Source: Ciona intestinalis
Taxonomy: Eukaryota > Chordata > Ascidiacea > Phlebobranchia > Cionidae
Assembly (NCBI RefSeq): GCF_000224145.3
Contig: NC_020168.2
Coordinates: forward strand, 5,685,730 to 5,749,729
Direction of reading: 5' to 3'
Length of the DNA stretch: 64,000 bases
Below are positions 11,520 to 25,700 of this stretch, in pieces. The notes below the pieces were generated by a model that ran no database searches, was not told the DNA's origin, and saw only the letters and a program-made list of their open reading frames with translations. Positions within the stretch are counted from its first letter, which is position 1. Each line of letters starts with the position of its first letter. Position numbers and translations under genes: made by a program.

Positions 11520-14500
11520 TTAACAAAATTTGAAATCTAGTTGTGCATAGTTTTTCTTCGTCTTTTGTTCGTAACCGTCTTTGATGAATTTCCATTCCGG
11601 CATCGTGTTTGGTCCAGTCTCACTGTCTCCATTTTTGTAAAAAGGTAGAGTTGCAAGTTTTCTTCCTGCTTCAAGTAACTCGTACATGTTGCCCATGCAC
11701 TTTGACATGCCCGTTGGGTTTCCATTAAAAGCAATTTCTGAGCAAGGAAAAAATCGATTAAACATGTTATTAATTTAGTGGTATCGAAATTTCCAAGCTG
11801 TTTTTTTACCTAGACACCGAAGAAGTGAAGTGTACAGCATATTAAATGTTTTTACTTTATGAAAACTGTGCGGTGGCTTTTTCTTGTTATAACGGCTGAA
11901 TTTATTTATTTTTAGCTGCCACACGTCATCCTTTTCAGATATCGAAAGCGATCTTCCCGTGTAACAAAAATGTGGATGATACGAATGATTAAAGTTCTTT
12001 GATGGGAGTCCACAAAACTCGTTATTAAGGTGCAAACATTGATCGGATGCCCATTGAGGTTGAACTTCGGTGACTTCAACCAATTCTCTTCCATGGACAA
12101 TTTCCTGAAAGCGTATGTAATGCGAATACTCTTCTCTGCGTGAAGAAATTTGTCTTCCACCAAGATTAAGTTGTCGTTGTCGGTGATCACCCGGGTTGTC
12201 ACTTACAAAAGGCCAGCAAGGCGAACCTCCCTCGCCTTCGTAAACTACTTCAAGAATTGCTTCGATCGCTGACTTTAGCCCAGTGACTGGAAACAGCGTA
12301 GCAGTGCTGAGACCTTTAGTGACGTACCACTGTTTGGAGGTCAACTGTTTGTTTGGATCGCCAACGAAAATTGTGTTCTTTATGGAGCCCATCTTAACGC
12401 AGGATTCAGCTTGCAATAATTTTAATAGAACATGAGCGTAATAAGCTCCAATCGTGTAAACATCCGCGATTTCTGGAAGTTCCAACATGTCGGTGGTCTT
12501 CTCAAATATATCTTTCCAGAAAAGAGGACCATTCACGGTTTTGTCGACCTAAAATACAAACACAGAGCAAAGAATACTTAAAGAAACAGTTCAATATATT
12601 TGTTTACCATCCTTGTTGCGTTCAACGTCTGTGCTGCCTTTAACCATCGTGGTCCAGTCGAATTCATCTTTGCAGACGTATCTAAATAACAAAACGTTTA
12701 GGAAAACGTATTTCTATAACAAAATAAGTTTTTAAACCTATAGTAAACACCATGATTATATTTTTGCGTATTATTTAAAGGAATCAATTACAATTACCGT
12801 ATAATATGTTTGTCGTGTTGTTCAATTTCCATCTTCCGCCATCATCATCCGGAAGATCGCTCCACAGAAGAGAAGCGGAGTGAAAAATCTTAAAAACTTC
12901 AAGCGATGCTGGTTTCTCAATTTCACTGAAAACTTCTTTCACCATCGATAAGGAGAACTTCTCAAGCTTCAGCATCACGTTCGGCAGCAACTGTGAAGAA
13001 TGGAAGATACTCACTATAGTTCTCGCGTTTATGCAACATTATACCGCGTATACCCTATACTTATACCTGCATAAATTCGAGACTTGGAAAAGGTGTTGGA
13101 TAGTTTGGTAACCAATGTGGATCAGTGGTATTTGGCGATCCTCCAATTGCGTTTAGTATGTTTGCGTCCAAGGTCATGTGCAGCATTTCTTCAGTGGCAA
13201 TTCTAAAAAACAATTGGGAAATTGCTATTAAGATAGTTTACAACTTTTGGATTTAGAACGGTATCATATTTTGACGTTTTAAAAATCATCTTTTACCCTT
13301 TCAAGATCGAGTAAGCTTCTTTGAAGCGTTCTCGTTTTAATGAAAACATAGCGGTCATGTATGGCGGTATCGTGTATAGCTCAACGAAAATAGCCATCTG
13401 AAGAATTTCTTTTAAATGAGTAACAGTTCTTGTTAGATATTCTTCAGAACCACACACTCTATACCGCCCCTCATTGTAGACGCTGCGAAGTGCTTGTTAA
13501 GAAAAATGGTGTAGAGCATGATTGTCATACTAACTTGTACTGTTTGTCAGTCGGTCCGCCTGTAATCTCACATTCCAGCCACCTTCTCACGATCTCCGTC
13601 TTGTCTGGTGAGAGGTCACGAGTGGTTGGCATGAAATTAGGATGATTCCAGTCGAACTCGAACATCGACATGTTGATCTTATGTAGCTGCGATCTATTAG
13701 CCAAAAAATAATGCCATTTATCTGAAGTTATGTATTTAGCAGGAATACACTAACCTGACGTCATGTATATCACGTAGATTGATAATATTATGTTTCTCCA
13801 TCACTGGGAAAAGATTGTAATAAAGTTGAAATATGGGTCTGATGTCTTCAGTCCATGTAGGACAGGTTTTCCGCATTGTTACCGCTGGTAACGAACTAAA
13901 ATACATTTATGGTTTACGATCACTTGAATTGATGCCGACTACACTTCAAACTAAACGCACTTTTACAAACGGTTTGCGGTTATACAATTCACTTAGCCTT
14001 AACGTTGATATAGAAAAGTAGTTACCTGAAAACTCTTACTGCAAAATTGAATGTGTAGCGGGAAGCTGTCAAGCTGCATTCTTTTATTGCTTTGGAATAA
14101 CTACCGGTAGTGAGAGTACATCCGTCCATTGCACCTCCGTCAGCAATTCTAATTGGTTTCTTGCCATCAGGTGCGTACGTTACAGTAAGTCCCAACGGAT
14201 ATACCTGTTGAAACCAAATTATAGTGTGTACAACATGCGAACGAAATGTACGAATTCTCTGTGTTCACCCATGAACGATATAAAACCAAGCTTTACAGAT
14301 TTTTTATGTGCGGCAAAGGTTTAACTTAATAGCTTATACGCTTAAATAAATTTTCTGCACTTAACTGAAATTTCCAGTACTCGGTAAAATACTACATGTA
14401 AACAATTTAACACCAGCAACTATGGGTTACGAAAGCCATTGCAGTGTCAATTGTATCAGGTTACAAAAATAATACTGAACTTATGTACCTGACCATCGAC

Positions 14501-17425
14501 TCCAGCTTTTCTTGGATTCCCAGGATTCCGTACAGCTTTTACTGTTAGAATAGCGGTTCCTTTTCTGTTCGTTGTCGCCGGATCACTTAGTTTTACAGCA
14601 TTTTTTGGATGAGCCAAATACATTGCTATAGGATCCTACAACATGACATACTATAGGAAACTACTAGTGGTTTAAAATAAGTTAAAATAGCAAAACGAAG
14701 TGACTAACCTCGGTAAAAGTACAAGAATCAAGTTCGAAAGGCGTATCTACGATGTGTAAACTTAATGTGGCATTCTTTACTGGTCGAGAAAAGCTGGTAA
14801 CGATTGCTGGAACTTTCCAAGTTTCACCTCGACTGATGCGTTTCGTAAAACCTCCCATTGTCTACATCATGGACAAATATTAAACTGTTTGTTGACCTGT
14901 TATTTTAAACACCTTTATTACCGTACCATCAAGTAGAAACACTCACTTTAAAATTCAACCCGTATTCATCTTCCAAACTCATCAACATACAGCTTCCTTT
15001 TCTTGCTGCATCGACCTTTCGGCAATAAGCAGGAAAAAGATCGCACAATTTATATTCCCAACGATTGCTTTGACAGTGATTGTATAACACAGTGTGGTTG
15101 ACCAATCCAAGTCTGGTGCGCGAAAGAACATCGATCACTTCTTTTGAAAAGTGTTTGAGAGAAACCAAAACGACACCACCACGCTTGAGATACCTTTTTA
15201 AAAAATAAAACGTAATAACAACATTTTTGCATATATTGGACACTTATTGTTGCGTGGTAATATGCAGACACTTACCAATTCTGTCCTTGCTGAACAAAGT
15301 CCAGTGCCCCGCCTGAAGAGACCATGAACAGATCTTTACCGCCACAATGTACAGCTCTCTGTCTGCAGTTAAAACTACGGTGTCGACAGAGTTTATGCTC
15401 GGGATCGTACGCCACCACATCAACATGCTTCAAGTCGTTAATTGCAAAATTTCCATTTGTGTCGGATCGTATTGAAGTGCCACAATCAATCAAAATGGCC
15501 TGGGAAAACATAGTGGTGTCTAAGCTGTATTATGTTTTGGTTTCGACATAAGTTGTTTGTGGAACCAAAAGCATGAATGATTTGATATATATGTGTTTAT
15601 TAATGAAACAAATTTTATATTTTTGCTGAAAAAATTCTGCGTACATTATAGAAAACGGTGATCATACCTTTGTTTTGATATCGAGAGCAAATGCGTACTC
15701 CCTTGAAGGGGAACGTTTTAAATTCAACGGACGCATGACTCTTCCTCCGTAAAGATTCGTTGGATCATCGTCCGACGTCATACCGATTGTACCAGTGATT
15801 CGTCCGCGGTCAGTTTTAAAACTACTACAATATTAAAACACAGTCCACTTATACAGAGCTTTACACGGTCGTTCACAAAACATTATAGAACATAAGGACA
15901 GTGATGATGATACACAATTATACGACATCTTTAAGTCGATACTTACAACATATCCATGACGAAAGAAATAGAAAGAGAAGTGGCATTCATAAATTTCTTC
16001 CGATAAAAATCATCCAACCATCGAATTTTAACCAGTTTGCTTTTGATTGTGGCTGCAGTAGCGTGATCGTTTCTGTGAAGCCAAAGCAAGTTGGATAATT
16101 TAATGTATCGTTTAAAACCATGTTAGTAGTGAGTTCTTTTGGTATATCCGTTACGATAGTTCATACAGTTATAGCATGGTGTATACTAAAGCACTTACAT
16201 ATTGTTTGATATTCTTTTGGTAATTTGACTACTTGGACCATTCTCCATCATGGCGATCATCATTCCCGGTATTTTGATCTCGTAACCAATAACCTCAGGC
16301 GCGGTTTGCCAATCTGGGTCGAGATCCACCATTCTACCGGGTGCCACGTCTTAAAAAATGAGAAAATTATTTCAATCAATAAGCTCGGAATTCGTGACTT
16401 TTTCTTAATGTCCTGCACTACAAACACGAAATTGCAAAATGTGTTTGCCTTTACTTTTATTCGCACTTACACGTCACCCTGCGGTTCACCAGAAAGTCTT
16501 TCTCGTCACATTCTTCGCCTGGATTCCAACAGGCGGATGTGATTACGGTGTTGCTAAAATAAAAATGACCATTTCCCATTGGGTTCACTTCATTTTGTAA
16601 GTAAACAATCTTTTCCTCAGAATGACCCTGTGTTTCCATATAATTTTAAACAAAACTTAAAACGATTTAAATTCAGTTTTAAAATTTATACAATTTTCGC
16701 ACAAAAACATCGGTTATATAGTGTTATAGTAAACATACAAAATATTTTTACTAACCATTTTTCGAACGATTCTAATTAAATTCTGTCTAAAAGTGTTGCA
16801 GCCTATTCATAATTTACCTTTGTTTGAACAAGACTAATCATATTTTGCCGAAAGGTGTTGCAGGTGGGGCAAAACCAACTGTTATTGTACAGACAGCGTT
16901 GGTTGTTTACTGTCGGGCAGTCAGCGTTAAGAGTTCCGCTAAAATGTATCCTCGGCCACGATAGATAAGCTACAGGGTAATAATGTTATTGGAACCCCCT
17001 TTATTAGGTGTTTAAGATGTAATAATGTCTTACACGGACATACGAAGTCGTAGCATTCCTTTTCTTGTCTTGATATTCCTTGACAAGGTTGTATTATTTG
17101 TCGAAGGCAAAACCGCCATCGGGTACGAGTACCTGTGCCACAAGAGGCGCTGCAACTACTCCAAGGGGTCCAAGTTGACCACGTACTATTTTTCGCTGTG
17201 TCTATCCATCTTACTTTCTTGCTACAGTTACTGTTACCGGTGCAAATCTCAGTTGTAGTAACTGCTTTAAATTTAAAAATACAATTATGTAAGTAGTTTG
17301 GATACCCGCACTGTCACATACATTGCTTAACGCCGATAAATAAACTACATGGAAAAATATAATTACTCACCCAGTTCTGTAAATATGACGCAAAGTCCAA
17401 AGAAAAGCCCAATTCGTCCTAACAT
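11520..17425 (-). CDS. Secreted TSP1 protein with VioB-like ferritin domain (copy B)
   Basis: Twenty exons, high to low: 17371..17425, 17034..17264, 16818..16969, 16471..16627, 16199..16349, 15947..16072, 15668..15821, 15276..15499, 14947..15193, 14709..14861, 14489..14635, 14026..14204, 13755..13895, 13535..13693, 13297..13482, 13067..13202, 12798..12990, 12608..12681, 11810..12548, 11520..11737. All have GT-AG ends and consistent phases, giving 1273 aa. Order: signal peptide (MLGRIGLFFGLCVIF), TSP1 repeat (WSTWTPWSSCSASCGTG), LSWPRIHFSGTLNADCPTVN as at the start of VioB, a long beta-rich region, FMPTTRDLS, then the ferritin-like domain with VELYTIPPYMTAM, EEMLHM and EGEGG...EEYSHYIRF. Family knowledge: VioB, StaD and RebD couple two imines derived from aromatic amino acids. 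Inference: a secreted di-iron enzyme or a domain descended from one; the substrate is unknown. Confidence 0.9.
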
Positions 17426-18236
17426 CTTATTTGTACATACAGCTAATTCTACTGTAATTAACGAAACAGTAAACAAAAGACGCTTGGTAGACAAAACTTA
17501 GGAAGGGCAATAGTCCGCGTGGTGTATGTAAGCTAGAAAATCGTGCTGAAAGAAGCTATTAAGCTAAATCTTGATATACAAGGAACTAAAGGAATCGCCA
17601 TACAACCGGAAAGTGCCTTAATATTAACGATACAGGTTCTCACAACATTGGCCTGAACAGACAGTTTGCACGTTCTTTAAGTGACAGCTTTACTAACTTG
17701 AATAAATAAATATTGGAGACATTTCTTGTCTCATATTTCCAAGTATCTATCAGAGTTAATATATGACGCATTATTAACTATACTTGTCCTCGTTCACACA
17801 CAAGCCGACCTATTTGGCTGATCCATTCGTAACGTGTGAAACCGGAAGCATGTATAATCACTGCAGTGCCGCAAATGTTATATACACTGTTTTAGATATG
17901 AAGTTGAGCGAAGCTAGCACCTGTTTGAGATATTGCAGTTTAAGCTATATTCACTTGTACAAATTAACCGTCTTATTATTTTATATACATATGTATTCTA
18001 TTTGTATAAGGTACGGAATAAGTAGTCATGCCAACTGCTGCAACTTATATATACCGTCGCATACGAATTAACAATAAAGATATAATCAGATACTCTTCGA
18101 GTCATTGCAATACAGATTTAACGCTGCCCGAGTCGTCCTTATAATCGAGGCTAGATATTCCAAAAGGACAATTGGTATTAGAGTTAGACCCTATACGAGA
18201 CTAGGGATAGCGTTCAACCTACTGCTTCAGGAGACT

Positions 18237-18298
18237 CGCACGCCGTAACAATCGAAGCATCACAAATCCGAGCGACACCTACTGAGGAACTACCTTAA
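18237..18298 (+). repeat. 60-bp dispersed repeat, copy 1
   Basis: Matches 19036-19096 almost base for base, from CGCACGCCGTAAC to ACTACCTTAAAC. Sequences beyond both copies differ, so this is a repeat rather than an overlap of contig ends. Type of element unknown. Confidence 0.65.
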
Positions 18299-18615
18299 AC
18301 CATAGTATACTGAAGTGATAGTACGCTAACGAGACCACGTGACCACTTTTCACGCATGAGTGCACAGTTGCACTTCGCCCGACAGTTCAGCCAGACAGTG
18401 CAGTATAACAGTGCAAAGCAGAGTCCGTATATAAGCATTTTTATATGTTTATATACGGAAATGGATCGCGAAAATTGTTGTATAATGTACAGTGACACAT
18501 TTTTAATAGTTTAGCGAATTTGACTGATCGTTTGCACCATTAGTCACACAAATGGAAATTGCATGTTATTAAATATCTACCTTGGAGAAAGGATTTAGAT
18601 GAATATGTGCCTTTG

Positions 18616-18939
18616 TTAAACGGGTTCGAAATAACAACATGGTTGATTGTTCTTGTTCGTATAGCTGGTCAATATGTTGCCATAAAATAGCACATACAGG
18701 TAGTCTGCATATGGGCATTTCAGCAGTCCAGGCACTTTCTCCATCATGTTAATAATTGCATTAGAATTGTTTCCGAAATCTTCAATAATTACAGTGGGTT
18801 GAATATCTGCCAGATCAGAACTCAATGCATAAGTTCTGAGATTTTTACTTGTAAAGTTCTTATATCTGGTGCTACCTGTGGTTAGTGAATCGGCAAATAG
18901 GTCGTCCAGAAAACTTTCGTTTAAGCAGAGGCCATTGTA
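18616..18939 (-). other. Exon-like open reading frame, unidentified
   Basis: After a possible acceptor (TAG before 18939) the frame stays open for 107 codons: HIYNGLCLNESFLDDLFADS at the start, SSDLADIQPTVIIEDFGNNS in the middle, ending CYFEPV and a stop. Composition looks protein-like, and the tail could be a terminal exon whose upstream part is lost in the adjacent gap at 18986. I do not recognise the family. It could equally be a fragment of a transposon-borne gene. Confidence 0.35.
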
Positions 18940-18985
18940 TATATGCTACTCTATGATGATTATTTCCAATCTGGCTACAAATGTA

Positions 18986-19035
18986 NNNNNNNNNNNNNNN
19001 NNNNNNNNNNNNNNNNNNNNNNNNNNNNNNNNNNN
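18986..19035. other. Assembly gap (50 N)
   Basis: Exactly 50 N, directly upstream (minus-strand sense) of the unidentified exon-like ORF and directly before the second copy of a 60-bp repeat. Confidence 0.95.
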
Positions 19036-19096
19036 CGCACGCCGTAACTATCGAAGCATCACAAATCCGAGCGACCCCTACTGAGGAACAACCTTA
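19036..19096 (+). repeat. 60-bp dispersed repeat, copy 2
   Basis: Second copy of the sequence at 18237-18298, starting at the first base after the gap. Because it touches the gap, the rest of the element may be in the missing sequence. Confidence 0.65.
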
Positions 19097-19717
19097 AACG
19101 CTCAACTTAACCAAAGAACTGCTTTAATATAACTTATTTATTCTAGCCTGGCGTGGTAACGACAGTCGTAATTTTCTGTTTCATGCACCTTATGTTCGCT
19201 TGCGCATCGCTTACTGTATATCCGCCTGCAACAACCGCCAAGTTAAACAGACATGTGTATAGGTTAAACAAATAAAATTGTATTATAAATTTAAGATAAC
19301 GGTATTAAGCAACATAAACTATAAGCAAAATCTCATTGCAAGCGAAGCGTATTTCTTTCTTTGTCGTTGCATTTAATAATTTGCCAATGAATTAAAAAAC
19401 TGCAACGTAAATAATACAAAAAAGCACACTTCATTCCCCCCTTACTTTGGAGAGTTAAAAAAACATTACTTTCCTCCGCTTCATACAGTGGCGAAATTGT
19501 GATAATAAAGGTTTTATAAACGTGGAAGGTACGAGTTTTACATATTGCTGTAATATAGATATCCAAGGGTTATTTTGACCAACGTCTGACTACCATTAAC
19601 CAGTTTACTTAAATCCAATACTAACGAAACACAAAATAATATGGGTTCGTTTATTATAACACATTGTCTGCAACTTGGATTAATTAGCATCAAAAAAACA
19701 TATACATCTATAAAAAA

Positions 19718-22700
19718 TTAACAAAATTTGATGTCTAGTTGTGCATAGTTTTTCTTCGTCTTTTGTTCGTAACCGTCTTTGATGAATTTCCATTCCGGCA
19801 TCGTGTTTGGTCCAATCTCACTGTCTCCATTTTTGTAAAAAGGAAGCGTAACAAGTTTTCTTCCTGCTTCAAGTAACTCGTACATGTTGCCCATGCACTT
19901 CGACATGCCCGTTGGGTTTCCGTTGAAGGCAATTTCTAAGCAAGAAAAATAAGATTAAACCTAAAACCATACAGCCTATATATTCATGAAAAGGTATTTG
20001 TTTCAATATTGTTCGATTCTAGGTTTACGAAATATACCTAATTAAATTATTAGTACCAGGTTATTTTTACCTAGACAATAAAGAAGTGAGGTATACAGTT
20101 GATTAAACGTGCTTGCTGCGTGGATGCTGTTAGGCTTTTGTCTTGTTAAGTCTGGTTGGTTGAAAGGTTTATAATCATTCTTCAGATTAAGAGGCCACAC
20201 GTCGTCGGCTTCAGATATCGCAAGCGATCTTCCCGTGTAACAATACCGGGGGACGTTCCCTAACAGTTTTGATTGTGGGAGTCTACACAATTCGTTATTA
20301 AAGTGCAAACATTGATCGGATGCCCATTGAGGTTGAACTTCGGTGACTTCAATCAATTCTCTTCCATGAACAATTTCCTGAAAGCGTATGTAATGCGAAA
20401 ACTCTTCTCTGCGTGAAGAAATTTGTCTTCCACCAAGATTCAGTTGTCGTTGTTGGTGATCATCCGGGTTGTCACTTACAAAAGGCCAGCAAGACGAACC
20501 TCCCTCGCCTTCGTAAACTATTTCAAGAATTGCTTCTATCGCTGACTTTAGCCCCGTGACGGGAAACAGCGTAGCAGTGCTGAGACCTTTAGTGACGTAC
20601 CACTGTTTGGAGGTCAACTGTTTGTTTGGATCGCCAACAAAAATTGTGTTGTTTATGGAGCTCATCCTAACGCAGGATTCAGCTTGCAATAACTTCAATA
20701 GAACATGAGTGTAATAAGCTCCAATCGTGTAAACATCCGCGATTTCTGGAAGTTCCAACATGTCGGTGGTCTTCTCAAATACATCTTTCCAGAAAAAGGG
20801 ATCATTTACGTTTTTGTTGACCTAAAATGTATACAAAACATTTTATCTAAATATAAATACTTCTGTTAATATCTACCTACCATCCTTGTTGCATTCAACT
20901 TTTCAGCGGCTTTTAACCAGCGAGGACCAGTCGAATTTATTTTCGCTGAGGTATCTGAACAACAATAATTTATGATGACACCTTCATTCTTGTCTCAACC
21001 GAAATCAGAATAGTTACCGTATAATATGTTTGTCGTGTTGTTAAATTTCCATCTTCCACCATCATCATCCGGAAGATCGCCCCACAAAAGAGAAGCGGAG
21101 TGAAGAATCTTAAAAACTTCAAGCGATGCTGGTTTCTCAATTTCACTGAAAACTTCTTTCACCATCGATAAGGAGAACTTCTCAAGCTTTAGCATCACGT
21201 TCGGCAGCAACTGTGAAGAATACAGATGCTTATATATAGGCTACTCAAGCATTATCTTTGATTTTAACATTTCGTTTATTACACGCCGCTTGGGACCTCA
21301 CCTGCATGAATTCCAGATTAGGAAAAGGTGTTGGATAGTTTGGTAACCAATGTGGATCAGTCGTATCATTGTGGATACAATGTGAATTAGTCGTAGAGAT
21401 GCTTATGTATACAAGCATTATCTGACATGACAACATTTGCTTATTATACACGCTGCTTGACACCTTACCTGCATAAAATCTAAACTTGGAAATGGCGTTG
21501 GATAATTTGGTAACCAATAGAAATCCGTCGTATTTGGCGCGCCTCCGATAGCGTTCAGTATATTTGCATCCAAAGTCATGTGGAGCATTTCTTCGGTGGC
21601 GATTCTGCAAAGACATTTCTGTTGTACCAACGCCAGTATCGTCGTAATATCACAAATTTACCCCTTTAGGATCAAGTAAGTTTCTTTGAAGCGTTCTCGT
21701 TTTAGTGAAAACATAGCGGTCATGTATGGCGGTATCGTGTATAGCTCAACGAAAATAGCCATCTGAAGAATTTCTTTCAAATGGGTAATAGTTTTTGTCA
21801 GATTTCTCTTCGAACCACACACACTGTACCGCGCCTCACTGTAAATACTGCAAGGTACCTTGTAAGAATATAATTTCCCAATTCTGATTTGTTACTTACT
21901 TGTCATAGTTTTTGTCAGTCGGTCCGCCTGTAATCTCACATTCCAGCCACCTTCTCACGATCTCCGTCTTATCTGGTGAGAGGTCACGAGTGGTTGGCAT
22001 GAAATTAGGATGATTCCAGTCGAACTCGAACATCGACATGTTAATCCTATTCAGCTGCGACCTGTAACGACAAACACAATGTTTTAAATTAAAATATATG
22101 TTAACCGACTTCACTATATTACCTGACGTCATGTATATTACGTAGATTGATGATATTATGTTTCTCCATCACTGGAAAAAGATTGTAATAAAGTTGAAAT
22201 ATGGGTCTGATGTCTTCAGTCCATGTAGGACAGGTTTTCCGCATTGTTACCGCTGGTAAAGAACTATAATAAAAGAAAAGATTTTGCATTCAGGTTTTCT
22301 AACAATAAAAATTTACACTTAAGTTTAACACACTTGCTCTCGGTGTATATTTACATCAACAAAATATCTCTAACCTGAAAACTCTAACAGTGAACTCAAA
22401 AGTGTGGCGAACAGCAGTTAAACTGCATTGTTTCTTGGCTTGCGAATAAGTCGATGGTGAGAGCGAGCCGGACATGGCACCTCCATCAGCTATTCTAACT
22501 AGATTCCCGTCTTCAGGGAAGAACGTTACAGTGAGCCCCAGTGGATATACCTAGAAATTCGAAACAGTACAAAGTAAAACAAATTTATATTTTCAGAGAG
22601 TTAAACGTGATTCCTGCATTCCTATTGAGAAGTATGATGAGTAATTTTCAGGTGGACGGCATATAGCATAGAAGATTTATTATTTAGCAGAAATTGTGAA

Positions 22701-25700
22701 TTAATAAATGCTATATTTTGGTGGTAAAAAAACGCTCTTACGTCTAAAAGAGAACCTGGTAGTAATTAACTTACGAAATTTCTGTTCGGCAGACCTATCA
22801 GAAGTCACGGCTTTGTTTACGTACCTGTCCATCGATTCCATTTTTCCTTGGGTTCCCAGGATTCCGTATAGCTGTTATTGTTAGATTAGCAATTCCTTTG
22901 CTGTTCGTTATCATTGGGTCACTTAATTTTAAAGCACTTTTTGGACGAGCCAAGTACATGGCCAAAGGATCCTACGCACATTGCACCAGTAAGAATAAGT
23001 AAAAATCGGACAGATTGCAAAAGTATAACACTGTTTTTTTATTCTAATGTAGTTATAAAAATAACATAGACGTAATATAGTAGGGTAAGGTTGGTCAAAA
23101 GTATGCGACAAATGTGAAATCTGTGAGTTAAAAAAAACTATTTAATCTTTTTTTGTGTATGACTTTTAAACGAATACGTCAGAGTCTTACTTGGATGAAT
23201 GGACAGGCTGGACGTAGACGATTGGAAGTTCGAAGGATGTGTAAGCCAAGGGCTGCACCTCTTACTGGCCGAGAAAAGCTGGTAACGATTGCTGGAACCT
23301 CCCATGTCTGCCCTCGGCCGATGCGTTTCGTAAAACCTCCCATGGTCTGCGATGGACAAGTATTTGAAATGCCTTTTATCAAAGATTTATATTACACGGC
23401 AAGAAACATGAACGTGCCGAAAAAGTCAGTGAAAAATTATATCGAACTTTGCATGTCATACTCACTTTAAAATTCAACCCGTATTCATCTTCCAAACCCA
23501 TCAACATACAGCTTCCTTTTCCTGCTGCATTGACCTTTCGGCAATTACCAGGAAATAAGTCGCACAATTTATATTCCAAACGATTGCTTCGATGGTGATT
23601 GTATAACACAGTGTGATTGACCAATCCAAGTCTGGTGCGCGAAAGAATATCAATTACTTTGTTGGAGAAGCTTTTCAAAGAAACTAAAACGACACCACCA
23701 CGCTTGAGATACCTTTTTAAAAAATGAAACGTAATAACAACATTTTTGCATATATTGGACACTTGTTGCGTGGTAATATGCGGACACTTACCAATCCTGT
23801 CCTTGCTGAACAAAGTCCAGTGCCCCGCCTGAAGAGACCATGAAAAGATCTTTACCACCACAATGTACAGCTCTCTGTCTGCAGTTAAAACTACGATGTC
23901 GACAGAGTTTATGCTCGGGATCGTACGCCACCACATCAACATGCTTTAAGTCGTTAATTGCAAAGTTTCCTTTTGTGTCGGACCGTATGGAGTTCCCACA
24001 ATCAAGAAGTACGCTCTGTAAACAAAACAGTTGTAATTTCACACACAGCCTGAAAACCTCACTACTGATCCCAATGGCTTATTATTGTAGTTTATAAATC
24101 TGTGCATGTGCAGTTGCAAATGGTCCACATACCTTTGTTTTGATATCGAGAGCAAATGCGTACTCCCTTGAAGGAGAACGTTTAAAATCCAACGCTCGCA
24201 TGACTCTTCCCCCGTAAAGATTCGTTGGATCATCGTCCGACGTCATACCGATTGTTCCAGTGATTCTTCCGCGGTTAGTGTTGAAATAACTACGACAAAA
24301 GTACAGTCAAACAGTCGGTACCTCTGCCAGGGTCTTAGTTAGCGACAACGTCAAGGTAACTGAAATTAACAACCGCGACTCGAAGTGAAGTTGCGGCCAC
24401 AGAAACACCATTTGTGTTCGTTGGGGGTGGTTCTTCGAATATTATATGAACGTTTACTCCTATATTTAGAATAAATGTAAACTCATTTATCGTCGCCCTG
24501 TAGAGCTACGAAAATCGTTGTAAACAGGTATTCTGTTTAGTATAGTTGCGCTAAGGTGCTATACCCATGTTACTTTTACTGGTAATCATATATAACGCCC
24601 ATTAGACAGCGTCTTATAGTGTCTTGCCAAAGGGAACATATGCTCACAATGCTAACAGCATCGAGCTTCGAATCCTTATCGTCTGGTCTAAACGTGAAAA
24701 CTATAATCACTGCAGTGCCCCGGCGCCGGTAGAATACAATAAACTGAGCAATACTTTTAACTTTTCCCTATACTTACAACATATCCATGACGAAAGAAAT
24801 AGAAAGAGAAGTGGCATTCATGAATTTCTTCCGATAAAAATCATCCAACCATCGAATTTTAATCAGTTTGCTTTTGATTTTAGCTGAAGATCCGTGGTCA
24901 GCACCCCTATATGTGACAATATAGTTTATAAAGATAAACTCATGTATTGTTTCGTAGTGATTAACTCACTTGTAGTTTGTTATCCTTTTGGTAATTTGAC
25001 TACTTGGACCATTCTCCATCAGCGCGATCATCATTCCTGGTATTTTGATCTCGTAACCAATAACCTCGGGCGCGACTTGCCAGTCTGGGTCGAGATCTAC
25101 CATTCTTCCTGGTGCCACGTCTTAAAATATCAAGGAAATAATAGAAATAAACATATTACACAATTTACTGGCATCATGTCTTACTTACTATATAACCCTT
25201 ACCCTGTATAGATTACATAGCATGTGTATTTTGCCATTTACACCATAAGGTACAGTGTAACAGTGGGGGAAAGATGGGACACCTTTAACTCATAACAAAT
25301 ATCCTAAACGTACTTTAAATAACCAACAACGGCCTATATATGGGAGTCGAGAGGACATAGTTTTGTTACACTTTGAATGTTCTTTGTGTACTACCAAATG
25401 AGACAAAAATAAAGTGAAAATAATGTCACATCTTCTCCCCACCCTACCGTATGTATAACTTTTCGAAATGTAAGCTTACACGTCATCTTGCGATTTACTA
25501 GAAAGTCATTCTCGTCACATTCTTTGCCTGGCTTCCAACATGCTGATGTAATAACAGTATTGCTAAAATAAAAATGACCATTTCCCCATGGATTTCCTTC
25601 GAATTTTTGTGCAACAACTTTTTCTTCCGAGTGCCCCTGCGTTAACGAGAAGTATTAAAAAGATTTATAACAACCTACGAAAGCAGATTTATAATTTACC

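Larger units (their letters stand above)
17426..19717. other. Region between copies B and C
   Basis: About 2.3 kb containing one exon-like open stretch (18616..18939, minus strand), a 50-N gap (18986-19035) and a 60-bp sequence present twice (18237-18298 and 19036-19096). Nothing else could be assigned. Confidence 0.5.

Noticed and set aside
18108-18300. Possible tRNA-derived SINE
   Set aside because: I looked for promoter boxes and a cloverleaf and could not find a convincing pair; only the 60-bp repeat is supported.
21838-21846. Alternative acceptor 9 bp inside copy C exon 15
   Set aside because: Copy B lacks an AG at that spot and both copies share the upstream acceptor, which preserves the aligned residues NIYSEARY and NVYNEGRY.
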